In this document: piece by piece, positions 16,562 through 25,080 of the stretch | Layout: every line of letters starts with the position of its first letter | How positions within the stretch are numbered: position 1 is the stretch's first letter | Assembly: GCA_017409475.1 (NCBI GenBank) | Contig: JAFQSP010000015.1 | Span: 1-54,860, forward strand | Length of the DNA: 54,860 bases | Direction of reading: 5' to 3' | From: Clostridia bacterium | GTDB taxonomy: Bacteria; Bacillota; Clostridia; Oscillospirales; Acutalibacteraceae | The notes under the pieces: generated by a model | What the model saw: the letters and a program-made list of their open reading frames with translations, nothing else | The model's database searches: none | What the model was told of the DNA's origin: nothing | Made by a program: the position numbers and the translations under genes

Positions 16562-16987
16562 ATGAAAAAGAGGAAGAATGGGAAATTTAAAATTCGCTTA
16601 AAATATTGGTGGCGAAACATAAAGAAATGGACAAAAAAGATAGTCAGCTTTTGTCTTAATCCGCGAATGGTACTTTGTTTCGGAATCGCGTGGGTTATTA
16701 CAAACGGCTGGTGCTATGCCTTTATCGCCATTGGCGGCTGGTTGGGTATAAATTGGATGCTTGCGGTTGGAACGGCATATGCCGCGTTTTTATGGTTCCC
16801 TTTCACACCCGAAAAATTGGTTACGATAATAATTTCGCTCTTTTTACTTAAAAGGCTGTTTCCAAATGACGAAAAAACGCTTAAAGTTCTTCAAAAGGAA
16901 TTGGACAAGCTAAAGGCGGCAATTAAGAGAAAAAAGACCGAAATTAAAGAGAAAAAAGAAGAAAAGAAAAAGGCACGAGAAGAGTGA
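16562..16987 (+). CDS. Conserved membrane protein, unknown function
   Basis: A 141-residue protein: a basic N-terminus, two or three hydrophobic segments (LNPRMVLCFGIAWVITNG, INWMLAVGTAYAAFLWFPFTPEK, VTIIISLFLLKRLFP) and a highly charged Lys/Glu coiled-coil tail (about 105-141). The core looks like a recurring clostridial family, but no function is known to me. ATG 16562 follows AAGGGA by 4 bases; GTG 16535 upstream is the alternative. The last codons lie inside the stem of its own terminator. Confidence 0.7.
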   Translation: MKKRKNGKFKIRLKYWWRNIKKWTKKIVSFCLNPRMVLCFGIAWVITNGWCYAFIAIGGWLGINWMLAVGTAYAAFLWFPFTPEKLVTIIISLFLLKRLFPNDEKTLKVLQKELDKLKAAIKRKKTEIKEKKEEKKKAREE

Positions 16988-17010
16988 AAAATCTCTTATC
17001 GTGCTTTTTT
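16971..17010 (+). terminator. Terminator overlapping the end of the coding region
   Basis: Stem GCACGAGAAGAG (16973-16984) with CTCTTATCGTGC (16993-17004) has one mismatch and is followed by TTTTTT. The left arm is coding sequence. Confidence 0.8.
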
Positions 17011-17012
17011 AT

Positions 17013-18596
17013 TTACTGCTTTTCTAAATAAAGCTCGGCTTCAAGCTCGTTTTGAATATCCGCGTGGTACGAAAGCAGCGGCTTTATATCCTTGTATTTA
17101 ATCTTTCGGTCGATATAATTTTTTGTGACCTTGATAACCGTTTTTGAAAGAAGGATAACGCCGATAAGGTTTGGAATCATCATCAGTCCGTTGAAGGTGT
17201 CGGAAATGTCCCAAGCGATTGACGAGGTCATAATCGCGCCCAAGGCTATGGTCGCAACGAATATAATTTTATAAATTACCGTGTACTTTGTGCCGAAAAG
17301 AAATTCAAATGCCTTTGCTCCGTAATGCGACCAGCCGATTAGCGTAGTGAAAGCGAAAAGTAGGATTGCCACAGCTACAAAAATGCCGCCAAAATCGAAA
17401 TTGCCAACTGAAAGCACCCTATTAAATGCGGCGGCAACAAGGGTTGAGCCGGTTGCACCGCTTTCGGCGACAGCGCCTGCTTTAAGGTCATAAACCCCCG
17501 AGGTGAGAATGGTAAGCGCAGTGATCGTACACATGATTATGGTATCTATAAATATCTGAAAAATGTTCCACATGCCTTGCTTGACAGGTTCTTTTACGTT
17601 TGAGCTTGAATTGATAATGGTCGACGAGCCGAGCCCGGCCTCGTTCGAGAAAACGCCGCGTTTAATGCCCGAGGTGATAACCATGCTTATCGTATAGCCG
17701 CAGGCACCGCCGAAAATTGCACTCGGATTAAATGCGGTTATGAAAATAGCCTTAAACGCGTCGCCGATTTTATCGAATTTCGAAAGGATGATAACGAGGC
17801 TGCCCGATATAAAGAGTATGACAATTACGGGAACAATTTTTTCGGCAAAGGAGGCGATTCGCTTTAACCCGCCGATGATAATGAGCCCTGCCGCAATCAT
17901 TATAACCAGCCCGATTGAAAGGGAATAGAGGGTAATGGATTGACCGCCTGAGGAATAGATGACGTGGCTTGACAGCGCCGGAATATCTAATGCCTGCTCA
18001 ATATTTGCGACTATTTTATCTACTTGACCCATGTTACCGATTCCAAGCGATGCGAGAATGCAAAACAAGGCGAATAAAATGGCGAGAATTTCACCGAATT
18101 TTTTGAATAGCGACGAGATTAGTTTGCTTTTACACTTAATGCTGCCGAGCCCGTATTTGAGATAATACATTGCGCCGCCCGACCATTCGCTGTCATGATT
18201 TTTTCGTCTGAAATAAACGCTGAGCAAATTTTCTGAATAGCCGGTCATCATGCCGAAAAATGCCGCAACCCACATCCAAAAAACCGCACCGGGACCGCCT
18301 ATTACAACCGCATCGGCAACACCGGCTATGTTACCGACGCCTATGGTTGCGGCAAGGGTGGTGCAAAGCGCCTGAAACTGCGAAACCGAGCCGTTTGATG
18401 ACGAGTAGCTTTTTTTATTAAAAAGGCTGCCAATGGTTTCTTTAACCCAGTGACTGATATGAGCGACCTGAAAAAATCTTGTTATCACGGTCATGAAAAG
18501 TCCCGTACCAATCAGCAGGAAAATACCGATTTTAAGCCAAACAAGGTCGTTTATATGACTGTTTACGCTTTCGACAGCCTTCAGAATTTCTTCCAT
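17013..18596 (-). CDS. Alanine/glycine:cation symporter (AGCS family)
   Basis: Membrane protein of 527 residues with about 11 spans. Family segments are clear: LCTTLAATIGVGNIAGVADAVVIGGPGAVFWMW (the AGCS substrate and sodium site with its Gly-rich break), FFGMMTGYSENLLSVYFR, FGGACGYTISMVITSGIKRGVFSNEAGLGSS, and IGWSHYGAKAFEFLFG. These carriers import alanine or glycine with Na+ or H+. Start at ATG 18596 has an AGAGGTG site; the open frame 17 codons upstream has none. No glycine riboswitch is visible before the gene; only the terminator of the upstream gene is there. Confidence 0.9.
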   Translation of the reverse strand: MEEILKAVESVNSHINDLVWLKIGIFLLIGTGLFMTVITRFFQVAHISHWVKETIGSLFNKKSYSSSNGSVSQFQALCTTLAATIGVGNIAGVADAVVIGGPGAVFWMWVAAFFGMMTGYSENLLSVYFRRKNHDSEWSGGAMYYLKYGLGSIKCKSKLISSLFKKFGEILAILFALFCILASLGIGNMGQVDKIVANIEQALDIPALSSHVIYSSGGQSITLYSLSIGLVIMIAAGLIIIGGLKRIASFAEKIVPVIVILFISGSLVIILSKFDKIGDAFKAIFITAFNPSAIFGGACGYTISMVITSGIKRGVFSNEAGLGSSTIINSSSNVKEPVKQGMWNIFQIFIDTIIMCTITALTILTSGVYDLKAGAVAESGATGSTLVAAAFNRVLSVGNFDFGGIFVAVAILLFAFTTLIGWSHYGAKAFEFLFGTKYTVIYKIIFVATIALGAIMTSSIAWDISDTFNGLMMIPNLIGVILLSKTVIKVTKNYIDRKIKYKDIKPLLSYHADIQNELEAELYLEKQ

Positions 18597-18616
18597 TGAA
18601 TACACCTCTTTAATAT

Positions 18617-18656
18617 AAAAACAAAAAGGGAATCGGTAACAACCCAATTCCCTTTT
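18617..18656 (-). terminator. Terminator after the CBM9-like gene
   Basis: On the minus strand, AAAAGGGAAT / ATTCCCTTTT (18647-18656 with 18624-18633) is followed by a T-rich run. It separates the surface protein gene from the symporter gene. Confidence 0.75.
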
Positions 18657-18700
18657 AATTTTATGTATTGAATTTGTTTTTTTATGACTTTTTGGTGTTT

Positions 18701-19684
18701 TTATTTAGCCTTTTTTGTGTCTGTGTTATCCTTTGAATCGCCTTTGCTTTTGCTCTTATTTACAGCCAAAAGAACGGTAATTACAATAACAATCAGCGCG
18801 GCTATGCCGATTATACTGTAGATTACAAAAGGATTTTCTCCGCTTTCACTTGTCGGATTTTTCGGCAGTTTGGTAGGCTCATTGATATACGATGAGGTGG
18901 CACCGACGTCGCTGCTCATGTCGTCAGATTCTGCTGACGAATCGGTTGATGACGGGTTTGACGAGGTTATATATGTAGGAGCGTTTTCTCCGCGCAGGTT
19001 TGAAAAATTATTGAGGCTGAAGGTATAAAACTGCTTTGTGTTATTATAGCTTCCGGTGTGATTGTTGTTCATAAATACCATGGCCGAAAGATTTGCAATT
19101 TCGTCGGTGGCGTCATTTATAATGACTGAAGCACCAAACTTTGCTTCCTTGAAGCTGTTTAAATGGGGAATCGCAATTTCGAAATTATAGCCACCTTGGT
19201 TTGCATCAGAAACAACGCATTGGATTTTATCCTTTATTGCGAGGAAAAACGGCGAAGTGTTAGCCTCTGCAACCGAGACACTACCCGAATAACGAATTAC
19301 GCGAAAAAGACCGGTGTATCCGCTGCCAACGGCTTGACCGTCGGGGTTGCAGTCGAGGTCGAGCTGAATTTCGACGCTGTCGGTTATCCAATCGTATGTA
19401 GGCGGTGTCGATACCCTCGTTTTATCCTCAACCTTGCCAAAGACATAAATAAAGTCGTTGTCATAGAGAAAATATACCGATGCGGTTGTGGTGGAATCGC
19501 CGTTTTGCTTGATAATTTGGTCGACGACGATATTTCCGGAGGAATTGTATGCCTGGTCCATTTGACCGTCGACGAAAACAATTTCTTTGTTAACTGCGGT
19601 TGATTTTTGGTCGGCATAGACGGCGGGAGAAGCCGAAATTAAAAGTATGATTGCCGCTACGGCACAAATAAGCTTTTTTAACAT
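18701..19684 (-). CDS. Secreted, membrane-anchored protein with a CBM9/DOMON-like domain
   Basis: A 327-residue protein with an N-terminal signal peptide (MLKKLICAVAAIILLISASPAVYA, cut after AYA) and a C-terminal membrane helix (about 287-310) followed by a Lys/Asp-rich tail. The outer domain (about 30-230) starts VFVDGQMDQAYN and contains YDWITDSVEIQLDLD, typical of the CBM9-like fold that binds sugars or haem-like ligands. A Ser/Thr/Asp-rich stalk links it to the membrane helix. A GGAGG site precedes the start. It lies 44 bases after tadA on the same strand. Ligand unknown. Confidence 0.75.
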   Translation of the reverse strand: MLKKLICAVAAIILLISASPAVYADQKSTAVNKEIVFVDGQMDQAYNSSGNIVVDQIIKQNGDSTTTASVYFLYDNDFIYVFGKVEDKTRVSTPPTYDWITDSVEIQLDLDCNPDGQAVGSGYTGLFRVIRYSGSVSVAEANTSPFFLAIKDKIQCVVSDANQGGYNFEIAIPHLNSFKEAKFGASVIINDATDEIANLSAMVFMNNNHTGSYNNTKQFYTFSLNNFSNLRGENAPTYITSSNPSSTDSSAESDDMSSDVGATSSYINEPTKLPKNPTSESGENPFVIYSIIGIAALIVIVITVLLAVNKSKSKGDSKDNTDTKKAK

Positions 19685-19728
19685 TTTTTTTATTTTCCTC
19701 CGATATTTGCTGTTTTTGAAGCTCTTGG

Positions 19729-20187
19729 TTAATTTTTTTTTCTCAATTTCTTAAAAAAATCGCTTAAAAGATGGGCGCATTCTTCTTCCATAAAGCCGCC
19801 CGATAATAGCGGTTTGTGATTATACGGCAGGTCAAAAAGATTGATGAGTGAGCCGCATGAGCCTGCTTTTTTATCATATGCGCCGAAAACAACACGTTCA
19901 ATTCGTGAATTGATTATTGCCCCGGTGCACATGGGGCACGGCTCTAAGGTGACGTACATTGTGCAGCCAATAAGCCGCCAACCGCCGAGCGTTTTGCATG
20001 CGTCATTTATTGCCTCAATTTCGGCATGACCAAGCGCATTTTTATCTTTTTCGCGTCGGTTTCTGCCGCGTCCTACGATTATTCCGTCACGCACGATAAC
20101 GGCGCCAATAGGAGCCTCGTCATCAGTGGCCGCCTCTTTGGCAAGAAGGATGGCCTCGCTCATAAATTTTTCGTCAATCGTGTTCAT
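19729..20187 (-). CDS. tadA: tRNA adenosine(34) deaminase TadA
   Basis: A 152-residue zinc deaminase. GHAEIEAI gives the zinc His54 and the proton-shuttle Glu56; PCPMCTGAI gives zinc ligands Cys84 and Cys87. The enzyme converts A34 to inosine in tRNA-Arg(ACG), and that tRNA is encoded in the same window at 9452-9528. Length and the downstream FGAYDKKAGSCGS segment match bacterial TadA. Start chosen at ATG 20187, with AAAGGA 8 bases upstream and 25 bases after the CPBP protease stop; the longer frame to 20235 would overlap that gene. Confidence 0.95.
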   Translation of the reverse strand: MNTIDEKFMSEAILLAKEAATDDEAPIGAVIVRDGIIVGRGRNRREKDKNALGHAEIEAINDACKTLGGWRLIGCTMYVTLEPCPMCTGAIINSRIERVVFGAYDKKAGSCGSLINLFDLPYNHKPLLSGGFMEEECAHLLSDFFKKLRKKN

Positions 20188-20212
20188 TTGAGCTGTCCTT
20201 TTAAAAAAATAA

Positions 20213-21184
20213 TTACACCAATAAAATTGCGCCAATAACGAGAATTGCGGTTAGCGCAATGATAAACGGGGATGAGAAAAACGCTCCGAATGCCATGGGC
20301 GCCGAGGTTAAACATTCGGGCTTATACAGCTGCTTGCTGAGCATGTGTTTTTTACTCAAATATTTAAGGCTGAGCGCACCGAGAATTCCAACAACAATTA
20401 TTATTCCGTAACTTACAAGAACCTGTACATACAGAGGAAAATTCTTGCCAATCAGCGCCATAATACATGAATTGAAATTATTTAAAAAATGGATGATTAT
20501 AGCGGGGATGACCGAGCCTGTATTGATTGTAACATAGGCAAAAACAAGACCGATGAGGAAGGCAAACGGAATTTGAATAAAATTACCGTGAACCAGCCCG
20601 AAAAGCGCCGCCGATGCAAATATCGCAAAGCTGTCTGAAAATCTTCTCAGCGAGCCGAGAACAACCACACGAAAGGCGAATTCCTCGACAATAGCGGGCA
20701 TAACCGAAATGGTAAATATCCATATAATTGTTTCGTAAATGGTTGCAGGTTCGGGTAGACCTGAGTATTGGGTATTCATGCCAAGCGATTCGAGAAACTG
20801 AACCCAATAGTTTGTAACAATATTGATTGCAAGACAAAGCATAAATCCGCTCAAAATGATAGATGTATTTGTTAAAAACGGTACTTTTTTTCTTACAAAA
20901 AGGTCTCTTACTCTAAAGCCTTGCACATTCGCCATGATGAAAAACGGGGGCACAAAAAGCATTGCCGAAAGGGCAATTTGAAGGGCGTATGACGTGAGGG
21001 TGTAGTCGATGATATAATATTCACTAAAAGCGATGATAACTTCGCCTATGATTTCGCTGATTATATCGATAAAGAGAAGAGCGGCGAGAATAATACCGCC
21101 TATAATATTGCCGCTTTTTCTGATAATTTTTCGTTCCTGTTTTGCGTAATGGGAGCGAAGAAATTGGTTATTAATTTGGTGCAT
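20213..21184 (-). CDS. CPBP family intramembrane metalloprotease
   Basis: A 323-residue protein with about eight membrane spans. The three Abi/CPBP motifs are present: EEFAFR (Glu167, Glu168, Arg172), a GLVHGNFIQ His, and IIHFLNNFNS with its His and Asn. These form the metal site of the Rce1-like glutamic/metal protease fold. Family members process prenylated proteins in eukaryotes and serve in bacteriocin immunity or peptide maturation in bacteria; nothing nearby indicates the target. A TAAGGAG ribosome site and a strong promoter precede it. It heads a likely three-gene operon with tadA and the CBM9-like gene. Confidence 0.85.
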   Translation of the reverse strand: MHQINNQFLRSHYAKQERKIIRKSGNIIGGIILAALLFIDIISEIIGEVIIAFSEYYIIDYTLTSYALQIALSAMLFVPPFFIMANVQGFRVRDLFVRKKVPFLTNTSIILSGFMLCLAINIVTNYWVQFLESLGMNTQYSGLPEPATIYETIIWIFTISVMPAIVEEFAFRVVVLGSLRRFSDSFAIFASAALFGLVHGNFIQIPFAFLIGLVFAYVTINTGSVIPAIIIHFLNNFNSCIMALIGKNFPLYVQVLVSYGIIIVVGILGALSLKYLSKKHMLSKQLYKPECLTSAPMAFGAFFSSPFIIALTAILVIGAILLV

Positions 21185-21208
21185 TTTTTCATCTCCTTAG
21201 TACTTGTT

Positions 21209-21237
21209 ATAATACAGTAAAATATCTTATATGTCAA
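21209..21237 (-). promoter_or_regulatory. Promoter of the CPBP-tadA operon
   Basis: On the minus strand, a consensus TTGACA (21232-21237) and TATTAT (21209-21214) are 17 bp apart, 25 bases before the start codon. Confidence 0.75.
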
Positions 21238-21325
21238 TTGCGTCTTGTAAATGCTGACGAAATATGTTATATTTTAAATCAGCAAAATTTATGCGATGAA
21301 TTTTCAAAAAAAGTAGGTGCAAATT

Positions 21326-22069
21326 ATGCAGGTGTATAATATCTTTTTGCTTTTGCTTACGACAATACCTATTCTTATCGGCGGAATATCGTCACGCGGT
21401 ATATCAAAAAATCGAGCAACACGCGTTGTTGCGGGAATGGCAGCGCCCATGCTTATTCTTACGGTGATGTGTATTTTTGTCGAAATGGTCGTCGCAGGAT
21501 ATGAAGAAACGGCAACCCTGCTCGGTGGCGAAAAAATGCCGTATATGACCTTTCCGCGTTATGTGTTTACGGCAGTGATAGTTTGCTTTTTTGTCCTTTC
21601 CTGCCTTTCGGTGCTCGCGATTAAAAAGAGGGAAAGTATAAAGCCGCTTTTGTCCTTTTCGGTGCTTTCGGGTTTTACGATTGTATTCACGTTGGCAGCT
21701 GTTTGCGTCTCTCTTTTGGAAAAATTCAGCGACCATAGTCTTATTGTCGTGCCAGTTTGTATAATCTTCGCGATAGGCGAAATTTTTGCTATCGCGGCAA
21801 CCGTTTTAAACGGCGAAAAAAGGCTCGAAAATTTCATTTTATATCTTACAAACATCATATATCTGGTTGTTTGCGCCTTTTTACTCTGGTTTGCTTATAC
21901 GTCGGGATTTGCAAGCGAAATTGAATCAGCAGGCGAAATTACTTCGGGTGCAATTGCATTCATTGTTTTAGGGGTTGTAATTGTCGCAGGGCCTGCGCTA
22001 ATCAGCTTTTTTGCGCTTTTGTCAAACAGTATCGGCTCATTTAAGTATATTAAAAAAGATAAAAAATAA
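21326..22069 (+). CDS. Membrane protein of unknown function
   Basis: A 247-residue hydrophobic protein with about seven predicted spans. The first begins at residue 3 (YNIFLLLLTTIPILIGGISSRG), and further hydrophobic blocks repeat with short loops; the C-terminus is Lys-rich. No motif or family is recognised. ATG 21326 is supported by AGGTG 6 bases upstream; an upstream GTG at 21317 overlaps that site. It may be cotranscribed with the next membrane gene, 64 bases downstream. Confidence 0.6.
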   Translation: MQVYNIFLLLLTTIPILIGGISSRGISKNRATRVVAGMAAPMLILTVMCIFVEMVVAGYEETATLLGGEKMPYMTFPRYVFTAVIVCFFVLSCLSVLAIKKRESIKPLLSFSVLSGFTIVFTLAAVCVSLLEKFSDHSLIVVPVCIIFAIGEIFAIAATVLNGEKRLENFILYLTNIIYLVVCAFLLWFAYTSGFASEIESAGEITSGAIAFIVLGVVIVAGPALISFFALLSNSIGSFKYIKKDKK

Positions 22070-22133
22070 TCGGTTAATTAGATTTTTATAGCTTTCATAG
22101 GGGATAATATCAAAAAATTGTAGGAGTTTTTTG

Positions 22134-22904
22134 ATGTTGTCTCCTTTTTTAGTTTTAAAGGGCGCGTTTCGGGCGCTAAAGGATAATTTTTTGATTATAA
22201 TAACCTCCTTTTCAGCGCTTTTTTGTGTTTTTTCATTCGTGCTGCTGATTGATTCGTTGGCGTCGACTTTTTTTATTTCTTCGGTTGTGGATACCGTGCC
22301 TGATATAAGCATTTTACGGTTTAAAGAGGTGGCTTTTTTGCCGTCGTCGCTGGTGTCCACACTAGCTTTTATTGTCCTTTTTTTACCGCTCGTTTTGGGA
22401 ATAGAAAGAATGGCGCTGAAATGGGCAAATGGCGAAAAAACGGGAATTGGCGAACTTTTTTGGGCGTTTGATTTAGGGCGGTTTTTTAGGGCTTTTGTAA
22501 TTCATTTGTCCCTCTTTTTGACCCTGCTGATTTGGTCGGTAACAATGATTTTTTTCGCTCACTTTTTTTCATCCGGTTTGAGTGAATTATCGGCGGTGTT
22601 TTTGAGATATATTTTTTATGGAATCGGTGTATGCGGAGTGGTTGTGATTTTTGCTTTTTTTCTTGCTGTCGACCTGCTTTTTGCCTGCGGAAAATCGCTT
22701 AAAGCATCGCTGATTTCAGCCTTTGGAAAGGGTGAGGTAAAGGGGCTTTTTTCGTCGCTTTTGCCGCTTGTTGCTGTGTTTTCTCCTCTTATGCTTTTTA
22801 GCGGTCTATTTATGCTGTCGGTTCCGTTTTTTATCCTCTTTTCAGCGGTTATTTTTGACCGAATTTATTTCAAAAAATCACGCAAAAAGCCCCGTCACGT
22901 ATAG
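22134..22904 (+). CDS. Membrane protein of unknown function
   Basis: A 256-residue protein with about six spans, very rich in Phe and Leu. The opening FLVLKGAFRALKDNFLIIITSF, the internal GIERMALKWANGEKTGIGELFWAFD and a late SLKASLISAFGKGE resemble the repeated layout of clostridial glycerophosphoryl-diester-type or DUF975-like multi-span proteins, but the match is weak and no family is claimed. ATG 22134 has TAGGAG 7 bases upstream. Confidence 0.55.
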   Translation: MLSPFLVLKGAFRALKDNFLIIITSFSALFCVFSFVLLIDSLASTFFISSVVDTVPDISILRFKEVAFLPSSLVSTLAFIVLFLPLVLGIERMALKWANGEKTGIGELFWAFDLGRFFRAFVIHLSLFLTLLIWSVTMIFFAHFFSSGLSELSAVFLRYIFYGIGVCGVVVIFAFFLAVDLLFACGKSLKASLISAFGKGEVKGLFSSLLPLVAVFSPLMLFSGLFMLSVPFFILFSAVIFDRIYFKKSRKKPRHV

Positions 22905-22915
22905 TATATTAACGG

Positions 22916-22940
22916 CTGCCGAAAAAATCTTTCGGCAGTT
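22916..22940 (+). terminator. Probable terminator before recJ
   Basis: Stem CTGCCGAA / TTCGGCAG with a short loop and a T-rich tail follows the membrane protein gene by 12 bases. Confidence 0.6.
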
Positions 22941-22953
22941 TATTTATTTATAC

Positions 22954-22982
22954 TTGTTATGATAGATATAAAGTGTTATAAT
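22954..22982 (+). promoter_or_regulatory. Promoter of the recJ-relA operon
   Basis: TTGTTA (22954-22959) and TATAAT (22977-22982) are 17 bp apart, about 58 bases before the recJ start. Confidence 0.65.
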
Positions 22983-23040
22983 AAGCTGATTAAATATATA
23001 CATATTTTTGTAATTGAGATATTGGAGGCTGGCGGAAAAG

Positions 23041-25077
23041 GTGAACCGCAAAAAATGGATTATAGCAAATAATGATAAAGAACTCGCACGTCAGCTTGCG
23101 GAGGAATGTGACATTGACCAGTTAATTGCCCTCATTCTTACTGCAAGAGGATACTGCGACCCTTTTGAAATAGATGAGTTTTTGTCCAATGACCAGCAGA
23201 TGAGCGACCCGTACGAGCTAATCGATATGGATAAAGCCGTTGCGAGAATCAGAGCCGCTATTGAAAAAGGGGAGAGAATAGCTGTTTACGGCGACTATGA
23301 CGTGGACGGCGTAACTTCAACTGCGCTTATGTACAGCTACCTTTCGGATAAGGGTGCCGACGTTATCTATTCCGTACCTGAGAGAGAGGAAGGTTACGGC
23401 ATGAGTATTGCTGCCGTCGACCGACTTAAAAACGAAGGGGTAAAGCTGATTGTCACCGTTGATAACGGCATAAACGCGAATGACGAGGTCGATTATGCGA
23501 AAAAATGCGGAATTGACGTTGTCGTAACCGACCATCATCTTCCTATGAATGAGCTGCCTAATGCCGAGGCGGTCGTTGATCCTCATCGGCTCGATTGCCC
23601 CAGTCAGTTTAAGGATTACGCAGGTGCAGGTGTCGCCTTTAAGGTGATTTGTGCATTGGAGGAGGCGTCGGGGGAAGAAATGTCACTTCGCTACGGCGAC
23701 CTTGCCGCAGTAGGTACAATTGCCGATGTAATGCCCCTTTGCGGTGAAAACCGTCTGATTGTAAAGAATGGGCTGCCCCTTGTTGAAAACGGACGCGAGG
23801 GCTTTTTAGCAATAATCGAGGCGGCAGGTCTTTCATCACGTCCATTTACCTCGTCGAGTGTTTCGTTTGGAATAGGACCCAGACTTAATGCCGCAGGGCG
23901 AATTGGCTCGTGTGAAAGGGCTGTGCGACTTCTTCTCACTAATGATAAGAGTGAGGCATACGAGCTTGCTCGCGAGATTAACGAGGATAATGCACGCCGT
24001 CAGCAAACAGAGAGAGAAATTTTTGACGCAGCGGTAAAAATTATTGACGAAAAGGGATATTATAACGATAGAGTAATTGTGGTATGCGGCGACGGCTGGC
24101 ATGGCGGAGTTATCGGTATCGTAGCGTCGAGAATATGCGAAAGATACGGAAAGCCCGCATTTGTCCTTTCGGTCGAAAACAGAGAGGCAAACGGCTCCGC
24201 ACGAAGTATCGGTAATTTTTCTGTCTTTGATGCTCTTACTGCAACAAAGGATATTTTGCTTCGTTTTGGCGGCCATTCAAGAGCTGCAGGAATGTCGGTC
24301 GAAACCGAAAAGGTCGACCTTTTCCGTAAAATGATTAACGAATGGGCGGCCGAAAACTATGACGAAATGCCCTTCGCTGAGATAAAAATTGATTGCCGTT
24401 TGGCGCCGTCGGCGTTTACGCCTGATATGGCCGAGTCGCTCGAAGTATTTGAGCCCTGCGGCGTAGCCAACCAAACGCCTGTTTTTGGGCTTATGGGGGT
24501 CCGCCTTGATAAGATTACACCGGTTGGCTCGGGTAAGCATCTGCGCCTTACCGTTTCGAAGAACGGAAATATAGCAACCGTAATGCTCTTTATGACTGCT
24601 GAGCAGGATTTTGGCTTTGTACAGGGAGCATTGCTTGACTTTGCCGTAACTGTAGAAACGAATGAGTATATGGGAACAAGGTCGGTTACTCTTATAGCAA
24701 AGGCATTTAGACCTACCGTAATTGATGAAGAAAAATTGCTTAAAGAAATTCGTCTTTACGAGCGTTTTTGCCGTGGGGAAGAGATGACCCACGAGCAAAA
24801 GGAAATCTGCAAGATAAGTCGAGACGATGTTGGCGCAATTTATCGCACTATAAACAAAAATAACGGATTTTCGGGCGTTTTTGAGGCGCTTATGACTCAA
24901 TCGGGCATTTCGTCGTATTTGAGAACCCGATTGGCGCTTGATATTATGAACGAGCTTGGAGTTATCGACTGTTCATACTCAAAGGACGGCGTCTATGCCT
25001 CAAAACATCCAACCGAAGAAAAATTTGATTTAGAGAATTCGTCCGTTTTCAGACGGGCAAATGGAGAGGAGGAATAA
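23041..25077 (+). CDS. recJ: Single-stranded-DNA exonuclease RecJ
   Basis: A 678-residue DHH-family nuclease that degrades single-stranded DNA 5' to 3' in recombination and mismatch or base-excision repair. Visible motifs: GDYDVDG (84-90), VTVDNGIN, VTDHHLP (the DHH centre), ADVMPL, and GDGWHGGVIGIVASRICERYGKP plus GGHSRAAG of the DHHA1 domain. An OB-like region and a C-terminal extension follow. GTG 23041 is chosen because GGAGG lies upstream at 23023-23027, although the 13-base spacing is long. It ends 3 bases before relA, a gene order seen widely in Clostridia. Confidence 0.92.
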   Translation: MNRKKWIIANNDKELARQLAEECDIDQLIALILTARGYCDPFEIDEFLSNDQQMSDPYELIDMDKAVARIRAAIEKGERIAVYGDYDVDGVTSTALMYSYLSDKGADVIYSVPEREEGYGMSIAAVDRLKNEGVKLIVTVDNGINANDEVDYAKKCGIDVVVTDHHLPMNELPNAEAVVDPHRLDCPSQFKDYAGAGVAFKVICALEEASGEEMSLRYGDLAAVGTIADVMPLCGENRLIVKNGLPLVENGREGFLAIIEAAGLSSRPFTSSSVSFGIGPRLNAAGRIGSCERAVRLLLTNDKSEAYELAREINEDNARRQQTEREIFDAAVKIIDEKGYYNDRVIVVCGDGWHGGVIGIVASRICERYGKPAFVLSVENREANGSARSIGNFSVFDALTATKDILLRFGGHSRAAGMSVETEKVDLFRKMINEWAAENYDEMPFAEIKIDCRLAPSAFTPDMAESLEVFEPCGVANQTPVFGLMGVRLDKITPVGSGKHLRLTVSKNGNIATVMLFMTAEQDFGFVQGALLDFAVTVETNEYMGTRSVTLIAKAFRPTVIDEEKLLKEIRLYERFCRGEEMTHEQKEICKISRDDVGAIYRTINKNNGFSGVFEALMTQSGISSYLRTRLALDIMNELGVIDCSYSKDGVYASKHPTEEKFDLENSSVFRRANGEEE

Positions 25078-25080
25078 AAA

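Noticed and set aside
18597-18700. Glycine riboswitch before the alanine/glycine symporter
   Set aside because: The only structure is a simple terminator hairpin; no tandem glycine aptamer core fits in about 100 bases.
24277-24900. A 207-codon open frame on the minus strand inside recJ
   Set aside because: It lies fully antisense to a confidently identified gene, has no ribosome site or recognisable domain, and its residue composition is that of reversed codons.
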